From Hofstenia miamia (Eukaryota; Xenacoelomorpha; Acoela; Hofsteniidae), in contig CABFPE010000348.1 of the NCBI GenBank assembly GCA_900660155.1, forward strand, positions 47,264 through 111,263: 64,000 nucleotides of DNA, read 5' to 3'. The translations under genes were made by a program, and so were the position numbers. Below, piece after piece: positions 13,101 through 27,800 of the stretch. The notes under the pieces were generated by a model, which saw nothing but the letters and a program-made list of their open reading frames with translations, made no database searches and was not told where the DNA came from. Numbering within the stretch: position 1 is the first letter of the stretch; each line of letters starts with the position of its first letter.

Positions 13101-13681
13101 CAGTGTCATTTTAACTTGTTGAATTTTTTGTATTTAAACTCTTATTTGAGATTCAAGAATTTTTTGAAAAATAAATTTCAATAATTGTTAAAATAATAAT
13201 TTTGAAAAAATAAATTATTTTTATTTTTGGAATGCCAAAAATAAATAATTGCAATTATTTTTTTACAATTTTCCATGCAAAACATATTTGCAAGATTTGT
13301 TTAGATATGAAAAATAGGGCTGGATGTGGTCTGGTTAACCTGGTTAAGTTAAAACCAGTTAAACCTTTTGATTGAGTTAATGCAACTCAATTTGAATTAC
13401 CCTGTTAATCAGGCTGAAATCTGGTTATACTATTTCATTTTTGCTTACAAATTTATTGATTACAATGATTGTGGCAAGGTTGCAAGGGTTCCTTCTTGTG
13501 TGCATTCTAGTTTATATCTACATATTGTCATTCAAATTATTGAATTGCTTGAATGCATTCAATATTTGAAAAAAATTATTGAATTTAAGAGAAAATGAAG
13601 CATCAACACTTACATGATTGAATTTGCATTGTTGTTGCTAAAACATATGGCTATTTCAAATAGATATAATCATTCATATAG
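13101..13681. repeat. Non-coding tail shared with the inverted copy
   Basis: This stretch beyond the pol remnant is also present, inverted, at 29386-29990. It contains GGCTGGATGTGGTCTGGTTA and AACCTGGTTAAG-type words but no LTR that I can recognise. The match with the inverted copy stops exactly at 13681, the base paired with 29386, which is next to the single N at 29385. Confidence 0.75.
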
Positions 13682-16009
13682 TTCTTAATTTCTTATTCTA
13701 TTCAATTTTGGTACTACATACATTTTTTTCATTAGATTTTGATAGACTTTGCATTCATTTTCATCAATGTTTGCTTTATAAAAATTTAATGTTCAAAAAT
13801 CTTAAAAAGTATATTGGGCACATGAGTTTTGTAATGGTGAATAGTGTCAATATTTTTTGGCTTTCACTGCACGTGGGGCAACTATTCAAGCAGTAACCAC
13901 TGTCAATGGGTAGCCCACAAACAGTTTGTGAGGCGGCCAACCCCAAGCCCAACTATAACATATTCAATCAATTGTAAACACCTTTATTATTTTCTAATAG
14001 TTGCTCAGCAATGGTATAATACTGCTTAATCTCTTAAGATACACACTTTTTTTCAAATTCCATGCAAAAAACCATATTTTATTATTTATTTTGAATCTGT
14101 ATATACCAAAGAAGAATTATACAAATTGCTTTAGATCAATTATGTTTATCCCAAATTATCTCATGTTTTACACATTTTTTCTATATAAAAACAAATGAAG
14201 AGTTATGAAATAAGTACTAATCCTTTACCACTGCAAGTTGAATAAGAAAATAAAAGAATATGAGAAAGACAATTAATTTGTCTATTGTGAATAAAGGGTA
14301 AATGTATGAAGTTCAAGAAAACAGTTTGACAGTCAGCTGATGGTGTAGGTTTTAATGTGAAACATAAAAAAGTCTACCTCTATTGATTGAGGAAAATGAG
14401 AACTAATTCTCTCTCTAGCAATAGGGAGCTCATAGGAAGCAGTAAATTTAGCACAAATGAGATATTGTGGGACTGTAATAAGTGACAGTTACCTCAGAGA
14501 GCAAATGAACGAAAATTTTCATTCATTAAATATATTACTAGCTATTGCTAAATAAAAATTTTAATATATTACTAGCTATTGCTAAATAAAAATTTTCGTG
14601 ATAATACTGTATGTTAAGAAGTTAATGTACCAAATTGCACTTCATCTTGCTAATTGTTAGTAGAATGTTGTAGATTCAAAGTTTCTTCATCTACGTCACC
14701 CACTGTTGCATCAATACTTTCTGCAAAATTGAGAAATCTCAATTATATTTAAGATTTCAGACTTCATTGTGATTTTCAATGTTATCTACCATATTACTTT
14801 TTAAGTGTTCTAAATTCTAATTCCTGGAGTCTTAAAACTGGACATAGTAACTAAAATATGTAAAAATCACAGCATACAAAAATAAAAATTAGTCAAAATT
14901 TAAAAACACACATGCATTTTTGTCTTTCAAACTAAATCATTATTAATAAAATATTCATAAAATCATATCAGCAATATTTTTCAAGCATGGCATTACTATG
15001 ACAAACTTGAAACTATTATAAAACAAGAGTTTTAATGGATTTTTTTGGAGTAACAAAGTTGCTCCAAACTTAGACTATTGATATTTTTTTGAAAAATCTA
15101 AGTAAGCAAAGTTAGAATTTTTCCCACAATCCACAGACAAAATCACTACAATAATTCAGGTTTTTCGTATTTGATTTGTGCTCAAAATCCTATTGTAGCT
15201 GTTTTTAAGATAACAAAATTATCCCAAACATAGTTTCACAATTATAAAATATAAGTGCAATAAAATGAATGCATTACTGTATGAAAACAAATCATATGGC
15301 CCAATAAAATCAGTCAAAGCTGTTGATATTTTGCAGCAAGGCATTAATAAATTCATATTTATTGCAATGTTATATAAGCTAAGGTATAACATAAAATATC
15401 TAAATTTCTAATTGTTTACTTGATGCGTAGTTTTAACGTCAAAGAGTTTGCAATTTTATTGACACTATGCAATGAATACACCAAACACATTGGACATTAA
15501 TAAAGCCATTTTATTACATTTGTATATATATATATATATGTATATACATATATATATATATATATACATATATATATTGTATATATATAATATATATAAA
15601 CATTTTGTAATGTAGTTGGACAATATTACTTTTTGAGGATAGAATATTTCACCTTTCAACATTGTTTATAAAATTTAGAGAAGAACTGATCAGTTTTGAA
15701 GAGTACTACATATTTTGAACTTGATTGGCCCAAGAATAAGTAGAGTAATGCAGTATTTTTTATTGAATAATAATGTAATAACAGTCAGTCAATAAGAATC
15801 CAGGTGAGACTGCTAAAAAATTTCAATCTCTAAGGCTACAGAGCACCAAAACCAATTATTTTTTAGAATGAAAGTAATTTTCATCAAGAACTACAAATGT
15901 TAATAGCTTAAAGACAAAATATTCGATATTGTAAGTTTTTATAACAAAATGAATCAGTGATAATGTAAATAAGTAATCAAAATCAGACCAACTTACCCAT
16001 GTAGCCACC
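13682..16009. other. Non-coding AT-rich stretch with short repeats
   Basis: No gene is recognised. A 35-bp direct tandem duplication (unit containing ATTACTAGCTATTGC) lies at about 14528-14597, and a compound AT/TATACA microsatellite at about 15522-15599. The rest is AT-rich without protein-like frames. Confidence 0.6.
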
Positions 16010-16205
16010 ACCAGTGGTCAACTGGTGGGGAATTAGTGGCATGGGCGGCTACCTGTTCCCATTAGTGTACCACTGGTGGAGAATAAGTGACAGTATTGAC
16101 AATTGCATACACTCATATCCACAAGTAGACCACTGGTGGAGAAGTAGTTGCGGTATTAGCAATTGCAGCCATTCCTAGCCTCTAGTGTATCCATGATGGG
16201 CCACT
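16010..16205. repeat. Minisatellite, ~60-bp unit
   Basis: About 3.4 imperfect tandem units anchored on the palindromic word CCACTGGTGG (or CAACTGGTGG). Anchors lie near 16018, 16069 and 16129, with a decayed one near 16187. Two units also share GTATT(G/A)(A/G)CAATTGCA. The block is clearly richer in G+C than its surroundings. No coding frame runs through it. Confidence 0.7.
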
Positions 16206-17022
16206 AGGGACATCAGATTTACTTTTAGTCATAAATTATAAATGAGCTAATGCTTGCAAGTAAAATATTATTCCTTATTATGCTTCTTTGATCTCATAAA
16301 TATATAAAATTCATTGTGAAGAGCTTTTTGGAATTTTCTGCTTGCAAAAATTATAAAATATATTTCCAAAATGAAATTTCAAAATAATTTATTCATAATT
16401 ATTCCTAAACCTTGAAATTAATGCCAATATGAGTACTTAAAATTGATCAAAAAGTATTTTAAAATATTGAACAAATACTGATTAAAAACTGCAATTCTGA
16501 AATTGAAAATTAAGTTTAAATTTGGCATTTTTGTATGCTTGTTGCTATTGTTTATAATAAGGAAATTCTTTATATTTATCCATTAACCCTAAGTGATACT
16601 ATTTACTAATGATGTACATTCGTGATTAGTGTGATTATGTTTAATAATTTGGTTGCTAATATTCTTGCATTTTTATTTCAAACAAAGCAGTAATTTCTGG
16701 AAATCAATAAGATTTCTATCAATAAAATATGGTTGTGTTTTAATAATTTGATAATCATTTCTTGTGTGATGTAATAAAAATAATGATTTTACCCAACAAC
16801 AATGCCTACACTAATAAATAGTTTTCACTTTTACTTAATAAATTCACCTGCTTTAAACTGGATGGTTCACTTGATTCACGGGAAATGTATAGATTGACCC
16901 AAAAATAACGGTTCTTGTAAGTTGTGTCTGAAAGATGTGGAGAAGTTTTATAATGTAAACTAGTGAGATTGAGCAGTTATTGATATCAAGTACTTGTCAA
17001 AATTATTTAATCTTAAGACAGA
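16206..17022. other. Non-coding stretch
   Basis: AT-rich DNA; I see nothing to annotate. Confidence 0.55.
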
Positions 17023-17666
17023 GTGGTGGGCATTCAAGAGGAAGAATGGAACCAAAATTCCGTTGTGGTTTTTTCCAAGCATGTGCATAGCTTTGATGAT
17101 TTGTATAAAGATATAAAGTCTATTCTTAAGCCCAAATGTGTTTCAATACAATTTAAATTGGTTGGTAGACAATTAAGTGCAACAAACAAATCAGAATATG
17201 AAGTGGCTTTAAACCAGGCAATAAATATGCTATGATTTTTTGAAAGTTATATCCAAACACAACAATTGATTTCAGCTATGAACTCAACATATATACAGGA
17301 AATCATGATTTAATGGTTTCCACCAAATATTGTAGAACCTCAATTTGTTGGCAGCACCTGATTACTCTTATTAGATAAATACCCTCTAATGCTAACACAT
17401 ATTGAAAAGTCATTACCATGCCAATCATTCATCATGAAAAACAAAATCCAATGTATAGACCAGTGTCAAGGTCATATATTGTTAGAGTAAATGTAAAGTT
17501 TTGTACTGAGCAAGGTCAAGTGATAGAGTTCACTGGACTGCTAGTCCTATATCACACCCTATATCACACTGAACATTCACAGAGAATGAAGAAATGTCTA
17601 AAATCAGTATTATTTCATTTGATATTAACAAAAACTCCAAATTTAATATTTATAGCTATGCATTAG
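17023..17666 (+). mobile_element. Probable 3' coding fragment of a gypsy-type element
   Basis: Two open pieces (from 17023 and from 17418) do not match any domain that I know. The second contains FCTEQGQVIEFTG, which resembles FCTERGYPVRFTG near the end of the gypsy element at 24.9-29.4 kb (around 29340). I infer that this is the 3' end of an upstream relative of that family, lying just before the LTR at 18.4 kb. It is broken. The resemblance is short, so the assignment is tentative. Confidence 0.4.
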
Positions 17667-18419
17667 TGTTCTTAATTAAATGAATTGTTTTAACTCTATC
17701 AATATTATTTATTTTTTGAGTTACAAAATGTAGCACAATATTTACTTTTTACAGAATTTCTCCAGTGTGGTGTAAGTTATTTTAACATTTAAATAAAAGA
17801 ATATTATTTTGTATGTTTACATGAATTTTTAGAAAATTGACTGCTTGTAATGTTTAATATGAACAACATTCAATAAAAATTTCCTGGAGACTTGATTTGT
17901 TAAGGAAAAACACTACAACTATTATCAATGCATTGTGTAAAGAAACTGTAAAAAAGTCAATTTCTTATTTTATAGCATTGAAAAACATTAACTCCTTCTC
18001 AACAGGTAACTAATTTGGTATTTTAGAGAACACATATTGACTTGTCATTATCAATAAATATACAGTCCTTTAACAGGATAAATTCATACTTCAATAACAA
18101 AATTGCATCTGATAAATTTTAACAATGGTTTGATAGAATGAAACACCATAATTCTAATCCTAACAATAAAAAAATTCAAAAATACATTAATAAAATAAAT
18201 TATTTACATGAAAAAGAAATTTACAAAAAAATTACAATAAATAATTAGCAAAATAAAATAAATTTCTAAAATAAAGGTAATGTTTACAAAGTGTACAGTG
18301 AGACAGTGCTATTCATTTTTCTAGTTAATACATCATGCATGATTGTTCAATGATGTTGACACACTTAAAGCATGTTTCACTTCAACTACAGGCTGTAGGA
18401 TGAATAATGCAGCTTCATT
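17667..18419. other. Non-coding stretch before the LTR
   Basis: AT-rich, no gene recognised. Part of it may belong to the LTR, whose outer edge I cannot fix. Confidence 0.5.
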
Positions 18420-18860
18420 TTAAAAGAATTGTATGTTTTCATATAATAAAGCAGAAATGAAATTGGTCATTTATCTTGTTATATTTTTCATTTGTATGTT
18501 TTGTTTATGAATACCAGTTTAGTTTTGAATATATATGAGTGATTTGTTCTTCCATTTAGTCTCAGTAAATTCGTTTTTTCTTTTTATCTTTGACTTAATA
18601 CTTTATTAAATTATGTGTTTTAAGAATTACAACTGCATAGTTAAAGTGCACCCAGACGTGACAGGACTTGGCTGGTTTGCTTTCCTTTAACTTAAGTTAG
18701 GTGTATGGTTAGAGCTGTTGTACTGCTTTTCATTCATAATAAAAATTTTATTATTACTTTCACTTAAATTGCATGAGATGAGAAATGCACTGAGCTTAGG
18801 TATTGTAACTAAGCACTTAGGTTCACTACTTGCACACATGAGTTAGGGCTTCTTTACATA
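18420..18860 (+). repeat. LTR of gypsy family 2 (5' of first copy)
   Basis: This segment repeats, with perhaps 75-80% identity, at 24390-24850. Shared blocks include TTAGGTGTATGG, AAATGCACTGA, CTTAGCACTTAG-like text and GCACCCAGAC. Gag-like coding follows on the same strand. The outer limits are estimated from where similarity fades. I did not find clean TG...CA ends or a primer-binding site. Confidence 0.6.
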
Positions 18861-21800
18861 AATAAATACAGGAGACAAAAGCTCAGCTAACTAACTTACA
18901 GGTATATCAGAATAAGATAGCTACATCAAGTCCTAATATTGCTAAAATAGCAGATCCAATTATTCAAAATGTAAGACATTGTGTAAATCAGACCCATACC
19001 ATCATTAAAAACCATTTCTTACCATAAACTCTGATTACCATTGATGATAACTCACCAAAAAAGGCTCATGCCCCTGATCACAAATTTGAAAAACAAATAA
19101 TATCACAATTTAATGACTAACTAGATTTAATTAACAGTAGCCATTGATGACAATTTAAAAATATAGATGCCACTGAGAAAATTTTCTGGAAAATTGACAG
19201 AACATCTCCAACTTTTAAAAAATGGCTTTTCTCCTATGAACAAAACCTTATTGTACAATGAGGGGTCAAGACTACAGACTTGCACATTTTCCCAGTTTTC
19301 TCACTAGAAAGCATACAATTATTATTTAACACTTGATACAATGATTAAATCAGACTACCAACTGTTAATACAGAATTTCCATGGTCACTTCCACACTCCC
19401 ACAGCACATATCCAATATAAGATTATTTTAAATAACACAAAATACAAAGTTAATGATTGTATTGAAGAGTACATTCTTCAAATCAAGCGACTGCATAGAT
19501 TGAGCAAAACATCATCAGAATTCTCATCGCACAATCTTTTCACATGTATTACTTATGGTATGCCCCTATCCATCCCTCACTGATTTGAAAAAAAATGCAG
19601 CTCAGAAAGCAAGTTGTTTACATTTATTAAGAAGGCTGTAGAACCCAAACTGCAAATTGATAATTACTCTAATTATCCAACCAAATTGAGTTTGGAAGCA
19701 ATTCATCTAATTTTGCTTATGAAAATATCAAAAATCTTTCTAAAAACCAATCAAGAATAAGTGATTCCAAAATAAAACAGAAACAACAACCCACTGAAAA
19801 AAAACAAATGTAATCAACCTAAACAAAGTTTACTGCAAAAAATGCAGACAAAAAGGACACAACAGGCCCAACTGCACTAAAACCATTCACCCTATTGCTG
19901 ATGAAGGCTGTTACAAAACAGATTACAGTGACATCTATGACTCCAACTCAGAATATGAAGATGATTTAAACAAATAAGAGTGTCAAACCAAACTGCACAC
20001 AGTATCCTAGTAACAATAATCTTGAATAAAAATACCATACCAATAATGATAAGCAGGATTTTCATCCAGGCCACAGTAGATACTGGTGTGTCTGTTTCTA
20101 AATTTTTTTTTGTGATTCACTAGATTTATTAATCAATGTTTAATAACAAACATCAAATAATGAACACATAAGTACAAATTGAGGGCATGTGCACTAATCA
20201 AATCAGCATTACAAGAGATAACATTGAGTCACATAACTATTGTTTAATAATCACTTCAGGCAATTACCTTCAAATGAAAGTTTTGATCAAGTCTGTAGAA
20301 TTTACCACTGTGAACAAAAACTGTTGTCACAATGCACTTATTGTAGATATGACAAATCATGCATTGTCTTATGAACTAATTCTCAGTAAAGATTTCCTAG
20401 AAAAGTATTAACACCATTAGTGTTGGTAAGGTAATCAGAGAGGATTATGCCATCAAAACAACACACAATAAACCAGTATGTCAAACTGTACATCCTGTAC
20501 CAGAGCAACTAAAACAGTAATACAATAAAATTATTACAGACTTGCTAAATAACAGTATTATTCAACCATCCAAAAGTCCTTATGCATCACCAATAGTCTT
20601 TAACAAATGAAATAATAAATACTGCCTTTGTATAGATTTTAGAAAACTTAATTATATAACAAAAAAAGATGCCTACCTGTTACTACAAATCAACAAATTA
20701 TTGTATACAGCATTCCAAAATTCATTCTTTATAACAATTCCTCTATGTAAGGCTAATTGGCAAATTCCAATGCATAAATCCAATAACAAAAAAACAGCAT
20801 ATGGGCTCTTTGAATGGCTTTATATGGCCTTTGGGCTTTGTAACACCCCTGCCACTTTCCAACAATGCATAACTAAAATACTAAAAACCACTTATAACAA
20901 TCTAGAAAATGAAATTGCTGCATATATAGATTATATATTATTCGCATCAAAAACTATTAAAAAACATATTAACAAGCTAGATAAAATATTAAACCTATTA
21001 AAACAATCAGGTTTAAAAATTAATAGCCAAAAATATAAAATTTTACAAACATCTGTAATTTGTTTAGGTCACCAAATACAACACAACAAAATCAGTTTAA
21101 AAAGCATGCCTAAATCATAATAGATAAAATTACACCTCCTATTAACAAAATGGATTTACAAAGAATCCAAGGTTTTTTCAATTACTACTAAGCTTTTATA
21201 CCAAACATTTCCAATAAAACAATTAATATGTTGAATTTAAAAAAAAATGAAATAGCCTTTGATTGGTCTTAGAATCAAATTAGATGATTTAAGAACTGAA
21301 ATAAAAAAATTACTGAGTTTAAGCACACCAGATTTCTCCAAAGAGTTCATTGTTGACTGTGATGCTAACTCCATAACTATAGGTGCAACATTAAGTCAAT
21401 TTAAAAATGGCATTGAGTCAACCATACAATTTTTCAGTCAAAAACTCAAACCTAATGAACTCAATTATGGTCCAACAAAAGTTGAAATACTTGCCTTAAT
21501 TGAAAGCCTTAGGCAATGTCAGTACTTTCTTTTTGACAATCACATTTCACTGTCTGTACTTATAATTCCAGCTTCAGCTGACTTAAAAAATTGCAGGAAA
21601 TTGCTCAAACATAATAGCATGTTGGATTGAATATTTAACAATTTAACCAATGCCAATTTAATGACAGCTCTTCCACATTACCATTGTGATGACACAAAAC
21701 AAATTTACAATAAAGTGCCATTTCAATTTATTTCAAAGTCAGCATATGACAAGCTCCCAGTTGTCAAAACTGATAGACAAGGACAACCATTACCCATTTA

Positions 21801-24389
21801 AGTTAAAGAGGAAATATCTAAGGACAAGAAAATTAAACATCAAAAAAATGACATGCAATTGATACAAAGCATAAACAAAATTAAACAACCCAATTTACAT
21901 TTAAATAAAACAACATCTAAACACTTTAACTCTTATAATTGGGAACTAACTGCAAATGGTCTTCTCTTTGCCACTGATAAACATCACAATATTATAGCAC
22001 TATGTGAATTTAAAAAAAGAAATAACACAAAAATTTCATGAATGTGGACACATTGTTGTCATCCAAACTGAATGTACATTAAATACACAATTTATTTGTT
22101 CCAGCCTTTGCCTTATTGCTAATGATGTCATCAATAAATTCAAAACATTTGTCATTAGTAATCCTGTGCAATTTCCATTGCAGTGTACTGAACTTCAGAA
22201 AATCACATTATGCTCACCAAATGAAATTTTCCATGTTGACATCAAACAACTTTCAAAGAATGCCAATCACTACCCATATGTCCTTGTCATTGTTGATAAT
22301 TTCACTAAGTATTCATGTATGATCCCTATTATTAATCAGACAGCACAAACCATAGCATCAACAATTTTACACAACTGGATATTACAATTTGGTCCAATGT
22401 CCACCAAAGTAATAGATCACAGAACACAATTAGAAAGATTATTGATATAAGAGCTATTAATCCTATTGGAAATTCTTCATGAGCATGCCACTCCATATCA
22501 TCAACAAAGTAATGACACTGTAGAACAGCTAAATAAAACACTACTAAAACTCATTTGCACTGGAACTGCCCACATCAGTGGACAACACTAGAAATCTGTA
22601 TTGCATTACATTGAGTACTTCTGTAATACATCAGTTTATGCTACCACAGGGATCACACCTTTTAATTTAATTTTTGGACATGAAGCTTCAACACCACTAA
22701 GTATGCTATATAAAAAATAAAACACAATAGTAACAAATAATTACATAAAAAATTTACTAAAAGACCTACAGAATAGACATGAAACTATTTGCATGTTCAA
22801 CAAAAATGTGTGGTTCATCAAACATGAAACTACTACAAAAACCTTTATAGCCAGCTACACAAAGTTGGCAACAAAGTATATTTATTTACACCAATCCAAA
22901 TATCCAATGAAAAGAAAACTTGCAAATTAGCTACACACTGGATTGGTCCTCATATGATTACTAAAGTACTAAAATGTAATAATTATGTTTTAGACATAAC
23001 ACACAATTTCCAATCTTAATAAAGACAATTGATAAAACCAAAGAATTTAAAATCATTACCAGAAACAATGACACATATCTTGATATGTACAAGCTAGACA
23101 GCAATCCTGAGAAACAATTTGATAGTTCTACAACATACCCATAAAGTTGTCTTTAAACAACTACATACTGTGCCTCCCCACAGGGTATACACTGTGAAAA
23201 TAAACAGTTCTAAACATTTGAGCAACAAATTGAATTGTTTGTTTAGTGAAATCAAAAATGAAGAGAACATACTATGTGACATCAAGCAGCAGCAATCAAC
23301 TAGTCCAGCAGTAAAACAGTAGACATAGAGTACAGCAACCACACATTAATAGGAGTAAAGACTTATATCTGGTGGACAAGTTGGATACCCATGAAAACTA
23401 AGATCCTTTTATGGGAGAAATGACTCAATCATGACCAATTGACTATCATGTCAACATTTTGAACCCCTCTTGCTGTCCCTGGCATAATTTGGAGAGTGGA
23501 GCAAATTTGAGTGGTCATTCAACCTTGGTTACCTATCAGTCACACAACTTGGATAGCATAATCATAGAGGGGTCCAATATGGATATTGAACATTGTACAA
23601 AACAGACTTGTCTTTCTAAAATACAAAAGGAATCAGTGCTACAACCACTTGTTCTACCTCAATAGAAAAAACGTCACCACTCACATTCCCCCCTTTCTTC
23701 TACTTCCAGTCAATGCTCCAGTTCATGATCTAGAGAATGTTTACAAGAACATTGTGCTAGAGTCTCTGTTATTTGTAACAAAACACTTCACCTGTATTTC
23801 ATTATTACAACTCAGAAGGCCTGCTATATTGTAGAATCCAAAATTTCTCCTGAAACAAAAACTGAAATAAAGAAGCAAATGAATACATCACATCATTCTA
23901 TTAGTTTTTTTACTATAGTGTTTCTAATTGATGCTGAAAATGCTAAGCTGTCAATACTCTCATTTACTATCCACACTCTATGAATGAATACCTCAACCAC
24001 TCTTACTTCCACAGTACAGTACATACTTGTTTCAATAACAAATTTAGGCTTATGAATTTACATAAACATATTACCTACAAAGATAATTTGGTTTTGCAAT
24101 TGCAATTTATTCTGTTGCTGGAAAACATTTTAATTATTCACTTTATCAAGGAAGAAGAGTTATCTGATACAAAATTACTGGATAAACTTTCACTAGCTTA
24201 AAATTAGGTAAATTTCACAAGATTAGACTTGTTATTATTCTTAGTGATTTGGCTAATAGTGTGGCATAATGACATTCCTGGAACTTTCATTATTTATGTT
24301 ATTCCAATTTCAATATTAATCTTAAGAATTTATTTCAATTGTAAGTTGGTGAAATGAAACTGTGCTATTTATATTTTAGTTTAAATTTC
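18861..24389 (+). mobile_element. Ty3/gypsy family 2, first copy (broken)
   Basis: LTR-retrotransposon fossil with parts in the usual order: a shortened gag (about 18.9-19.9 kb) with the CCHC knuckle CKKCRQKGHNRPNC, a protease with ATVDTG (about 20.08 kb), RT with CLCIDFRKLN and AFGLCNTPATFQQ (about 20.5-21.1 kb), RNase H with IVDCDANS (about 21.26-21.63 kb), integrase (about 22.0-22.7 kb), and a further coding-like stretch past pol (about 23.1-24.2 kb). It is flanked by LTR-like repeats at 18420-18860 and 24390-24850. It carries many breaks (well over ten), so it is old. The family text matches the copies on the other strand in RT, but the sequence is clearly a separate family or subfamily. 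Confidence 0.85.
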
Positions 24390-24850
24390 TGCTAATTTTG
24401 AATCACAGTAAAAAAAAGCAGAAACAAATTTTGTACCAGTTAGCTGTTTGCCCATATTTTCTATAATATGATTTATTTACTGATACTGGTTAACTTTTGT
24501 ATAAATATCCAAGAAATGTTCATTTATTTCTTGTCAATTTCTTGTAAATTTCTTTTACTTAGTTTTTCTTTGACTTATTCTTTTATTAAAATATGTGTTT
24601 CTTATTCTCCAAATGCATTTTTATAGGGCACCCAGACACTGGATGAATTGACTGGCATGTCCCTTTAACTAGGTTAGGTGTATGGGGTTAGGGCACTTGC
24701 ACTGCTATTCCTTTATAATGAAATTTATTATTAATACATTCACCTAAATTGCACAAGATGAAAAATGCACTGAACTTAGGTTATTTTACTTAGCACTTAG
24801 ATTCACCACTTGCACCCAAGAGTTAGAGGTTCTTACTTCTTAATCTAATT
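24390..24850 (+). repeat. LTR of gypsy family 2 (shared, middle)
   Basis: Counterpart of 18420-18860. It sits between the 3' end of the first copy and the 5' end of the second, so one LTR appears to serve both. That is the arrangement left by recombination between LTRs of tandem copies. Confidence 0.6.
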
Positions 24851-27800
24851 AGGGCTCTAGTCTTATACAACTTTTCTAAGAGGTTGTCTGTATCAGGTTG
24901 ACTAAGTGTAGCCATTCTTCCCTAACATGATCTCCTGTTTACTTTTAACTTTTATTGGGATAGAGTATAATATAATAATAATCTATGCATCAACTCAAAA
25001 CTCTTGATAATATAGATTAGTAAGAATTCATGCTGATTTTTCATTGATTCTACATGGTGATCACCACAGGACCCTAAGTACATGTATTTTTTCATAATTA
25101 ACTATACTGCTGTCAGTGGAAGTTCCAATATAACCAACAAGAAATGTTGAACCTGGTTAAGAAAAGATGCAATATTTCTACAATTGAACTGCAAGGGGAA
25201 ATATCCTTTCTCAGTGTGGTCAAGAAGTCAAAAAAATTTTTCTTAGAATTGCAGGAAACCCTACTTAGTTATTATTTATCAATAAGTCAGTCAATTTTAC
25301 CAGTTGAAGTCCCTTTAACAACAATCAACAAAATGCCTAACACAAGAAGTCAGAAATCTAAACAATTTCCCAAAAAAAACCTGTCAGACCCCACCAACAT
25401 CTGAAGATATTCATTCTTGAGAAGAGTTTCTTAAAAGAATCACATTCCTCAAAAATCTACTTACAGAGCTTAGGAAAAAATTCAACCTTATGCAGATTGA
25501 AAATTCCAGATGATTTGACCAAATCCACAAAGAAACCAGGCCCTCTGCATTGAAATTAATGCACTTAATAAAGAAAGGAATGATTTGGAAATTAACTGTA
25601 ATCAACTAGAGAAGGAAAACCACACAATCTTTCTTAAGTTTCATGTATTAGAGGAAAAAATAGTAATCTATTAAAAGAGATTGAGATACAAATTGTGAGA
25701 GATTTAAGTTATTGCAATCTAATACTAGATTAATTAAGCAAGTTGATGAATGTACTGTCTAAAACATACAAGTAAATGGACAAATGATTTCACAAAATGC
25801 AGAAAATGCAGCACTAAAAAAGAAAATGTAAGAAACAAAAACAAAATTAACCAGTTTGCAATTATATCAGAATGTAACAACTCCTAAGGTCACTAGAATA
25901 CCCATTCCAAATGAACAAAATTTAGGACATTGTGTACACCAGTCCCTAACATTTTTAAAAATAATTTCTCACATTCTACACCAATCACCATTAAAGAAAT
26001 TTCACCAGAAAAGGATAATTCCCCTAATCAAGATTTTGAAAATCCTTTAAAGAAACAATTGAATAACAAACTGAATTTAATTAGTAACAAATTTCAAAAC
26101 TTAGAAAACCCTACACAAAATAAGAAAACATTCTGTTCAAAATACTGCCATTAGCCATTGATGGCAATCTAAAAATAAGAATGCAACCTTTCTGACTTTT
26201 GAGTAATGGTTCTTCTATTATGAGCAAAATTTAATCTTAGAATGAGTGTGACAAGAGCATGCACTTGCTCAATGTCCAAGCTTTCTCACTGGAATGCTTA
26301 TAACTACTATCTCATGCTAGATACCACAATTTACTCAAATTATGGATTACTAATTCAGAATTTCCATGACCATTTCTATGCACCTACAGTGTGCTATCAA
26401 TATAAAAACATTTTAAATAACACCAAATACAAAAAGATGATGACATAGAGGAATACATCCTCCAAGTTCAATGACTTTACAGATTCAGAAGAACTTACAT
26501 TATGTACAATATTACATTGTCAATTTGCCACTAATTTCAACAAAAATGCAATCCTGAAGACAAACTAACTACATTCATCAAGAAAGCTGTCTTGGCTAAA
26601 CTTCAAATTGATAACTATTCCAAGATATTGAACCAAATTAAATTTAGCAACAGCTCATCTTCCTTTACCATTAAGACAACAAAACATCCTATCAAAATCA
26701 ATCCACATCTAATGATGCTAACACAAAACAAGAACAACCATCTGATAAAACACCATAGGCAATAAACTTGAACAAATGTGGTCAAAAGGGGCATAACAGT
26801 CCCAACTGTACCAAAACAATACACTTAATTGCAAATCAAGGATGTTATTATACTGACAACAGCAACCTCTAACATTCTAACACAGAAGATGAAGTAGATT
26901 TAAATAAGTAAGAGCACCAACTCTCAGCCATGCAAAAACACCATACCTATGACCATAAATGGGGTCATCATCCAGGGAACTGTAGGCACTGGTGCCTCTG
27001 TTTCTATAATTGCAGATATGTGTGCTAATTTAATCAGCATCACAAGAAGATAATATCAAATTGCACAACCATCATCTCATCAATGCTTCCAGTGATTGCC
27101 TTGACACTAAAGTTTTGATCAAATCATTAGAATTTGCCAACAATAAGTTTACACACAATACACTTATTGTAGATACAATGAACCACACACTCCCTTAAAA
27201 GTTAATTCTTTTTAAGTACTTTCTAGAGCAATATTACTCTATAATTTATTTGTAAGATAAGACACTAACTATCAATCCAAAGAACACCAATATTACTACA
27301 CATCTACAAACTGTTAATTGCCAATCTATAACTTTATATCCAATTGAAACCACTAAAATCAAGCCTTTCAGTTGGCGTTTTATCACTTTGAAGTCTAATA
27401 AATCCAATTTCATCTGATATCATTATCAACAACCAACAGGGATTAAATTATAAAAAGGTCAATATTCTTGCATCCATCTTAAAAAGTGTGATAATAAAGT
27501 CACCACTGCTAACCTAAGCAAAAGTCGCAATTTAGTTACAATAACACCATAAAATATAAAAATTTTTGAATCATCAATTGTTACTGTAGTACAAAGCAAA
27601 CCAAAACCTCTACTATCCTTAGAAATACCACAAAATCAGAGCAACAACATTGTGATTAAAAAATTAGTAAAAATACACATCCTCATATAACTTTGGAACA
27701 AATCCAACATTTGATTTCCATATTGAAAAACCATTCATCAAAATTTTATTTTGACACTATCAGTGTTGGCAAGTCCATCAGTGAAGAACACAGCATCAAA

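Noticed and set aside
13368-13598. 76-codon frame conserved at 29469-29699
   Set aside because: Conservation is explained by the inverted duplication of the non-coding tail. Composition is AT-driven and no domain is seen.
15465-15662. Frame rich in Tyr/Ile
   Set aside because: Translation of an AT/TATACA microsatellite.
16010-16205. CRISPR-like array
   Set aside because: The units are whole-unit tandem repeats without unique spacers, and the context is eukaryotic; it is a minisatellite.
22332-22541. Minus-strand frame in the integrase region
   Set aside because: Antisense shadow of the gypsy integrase on the plus strand.
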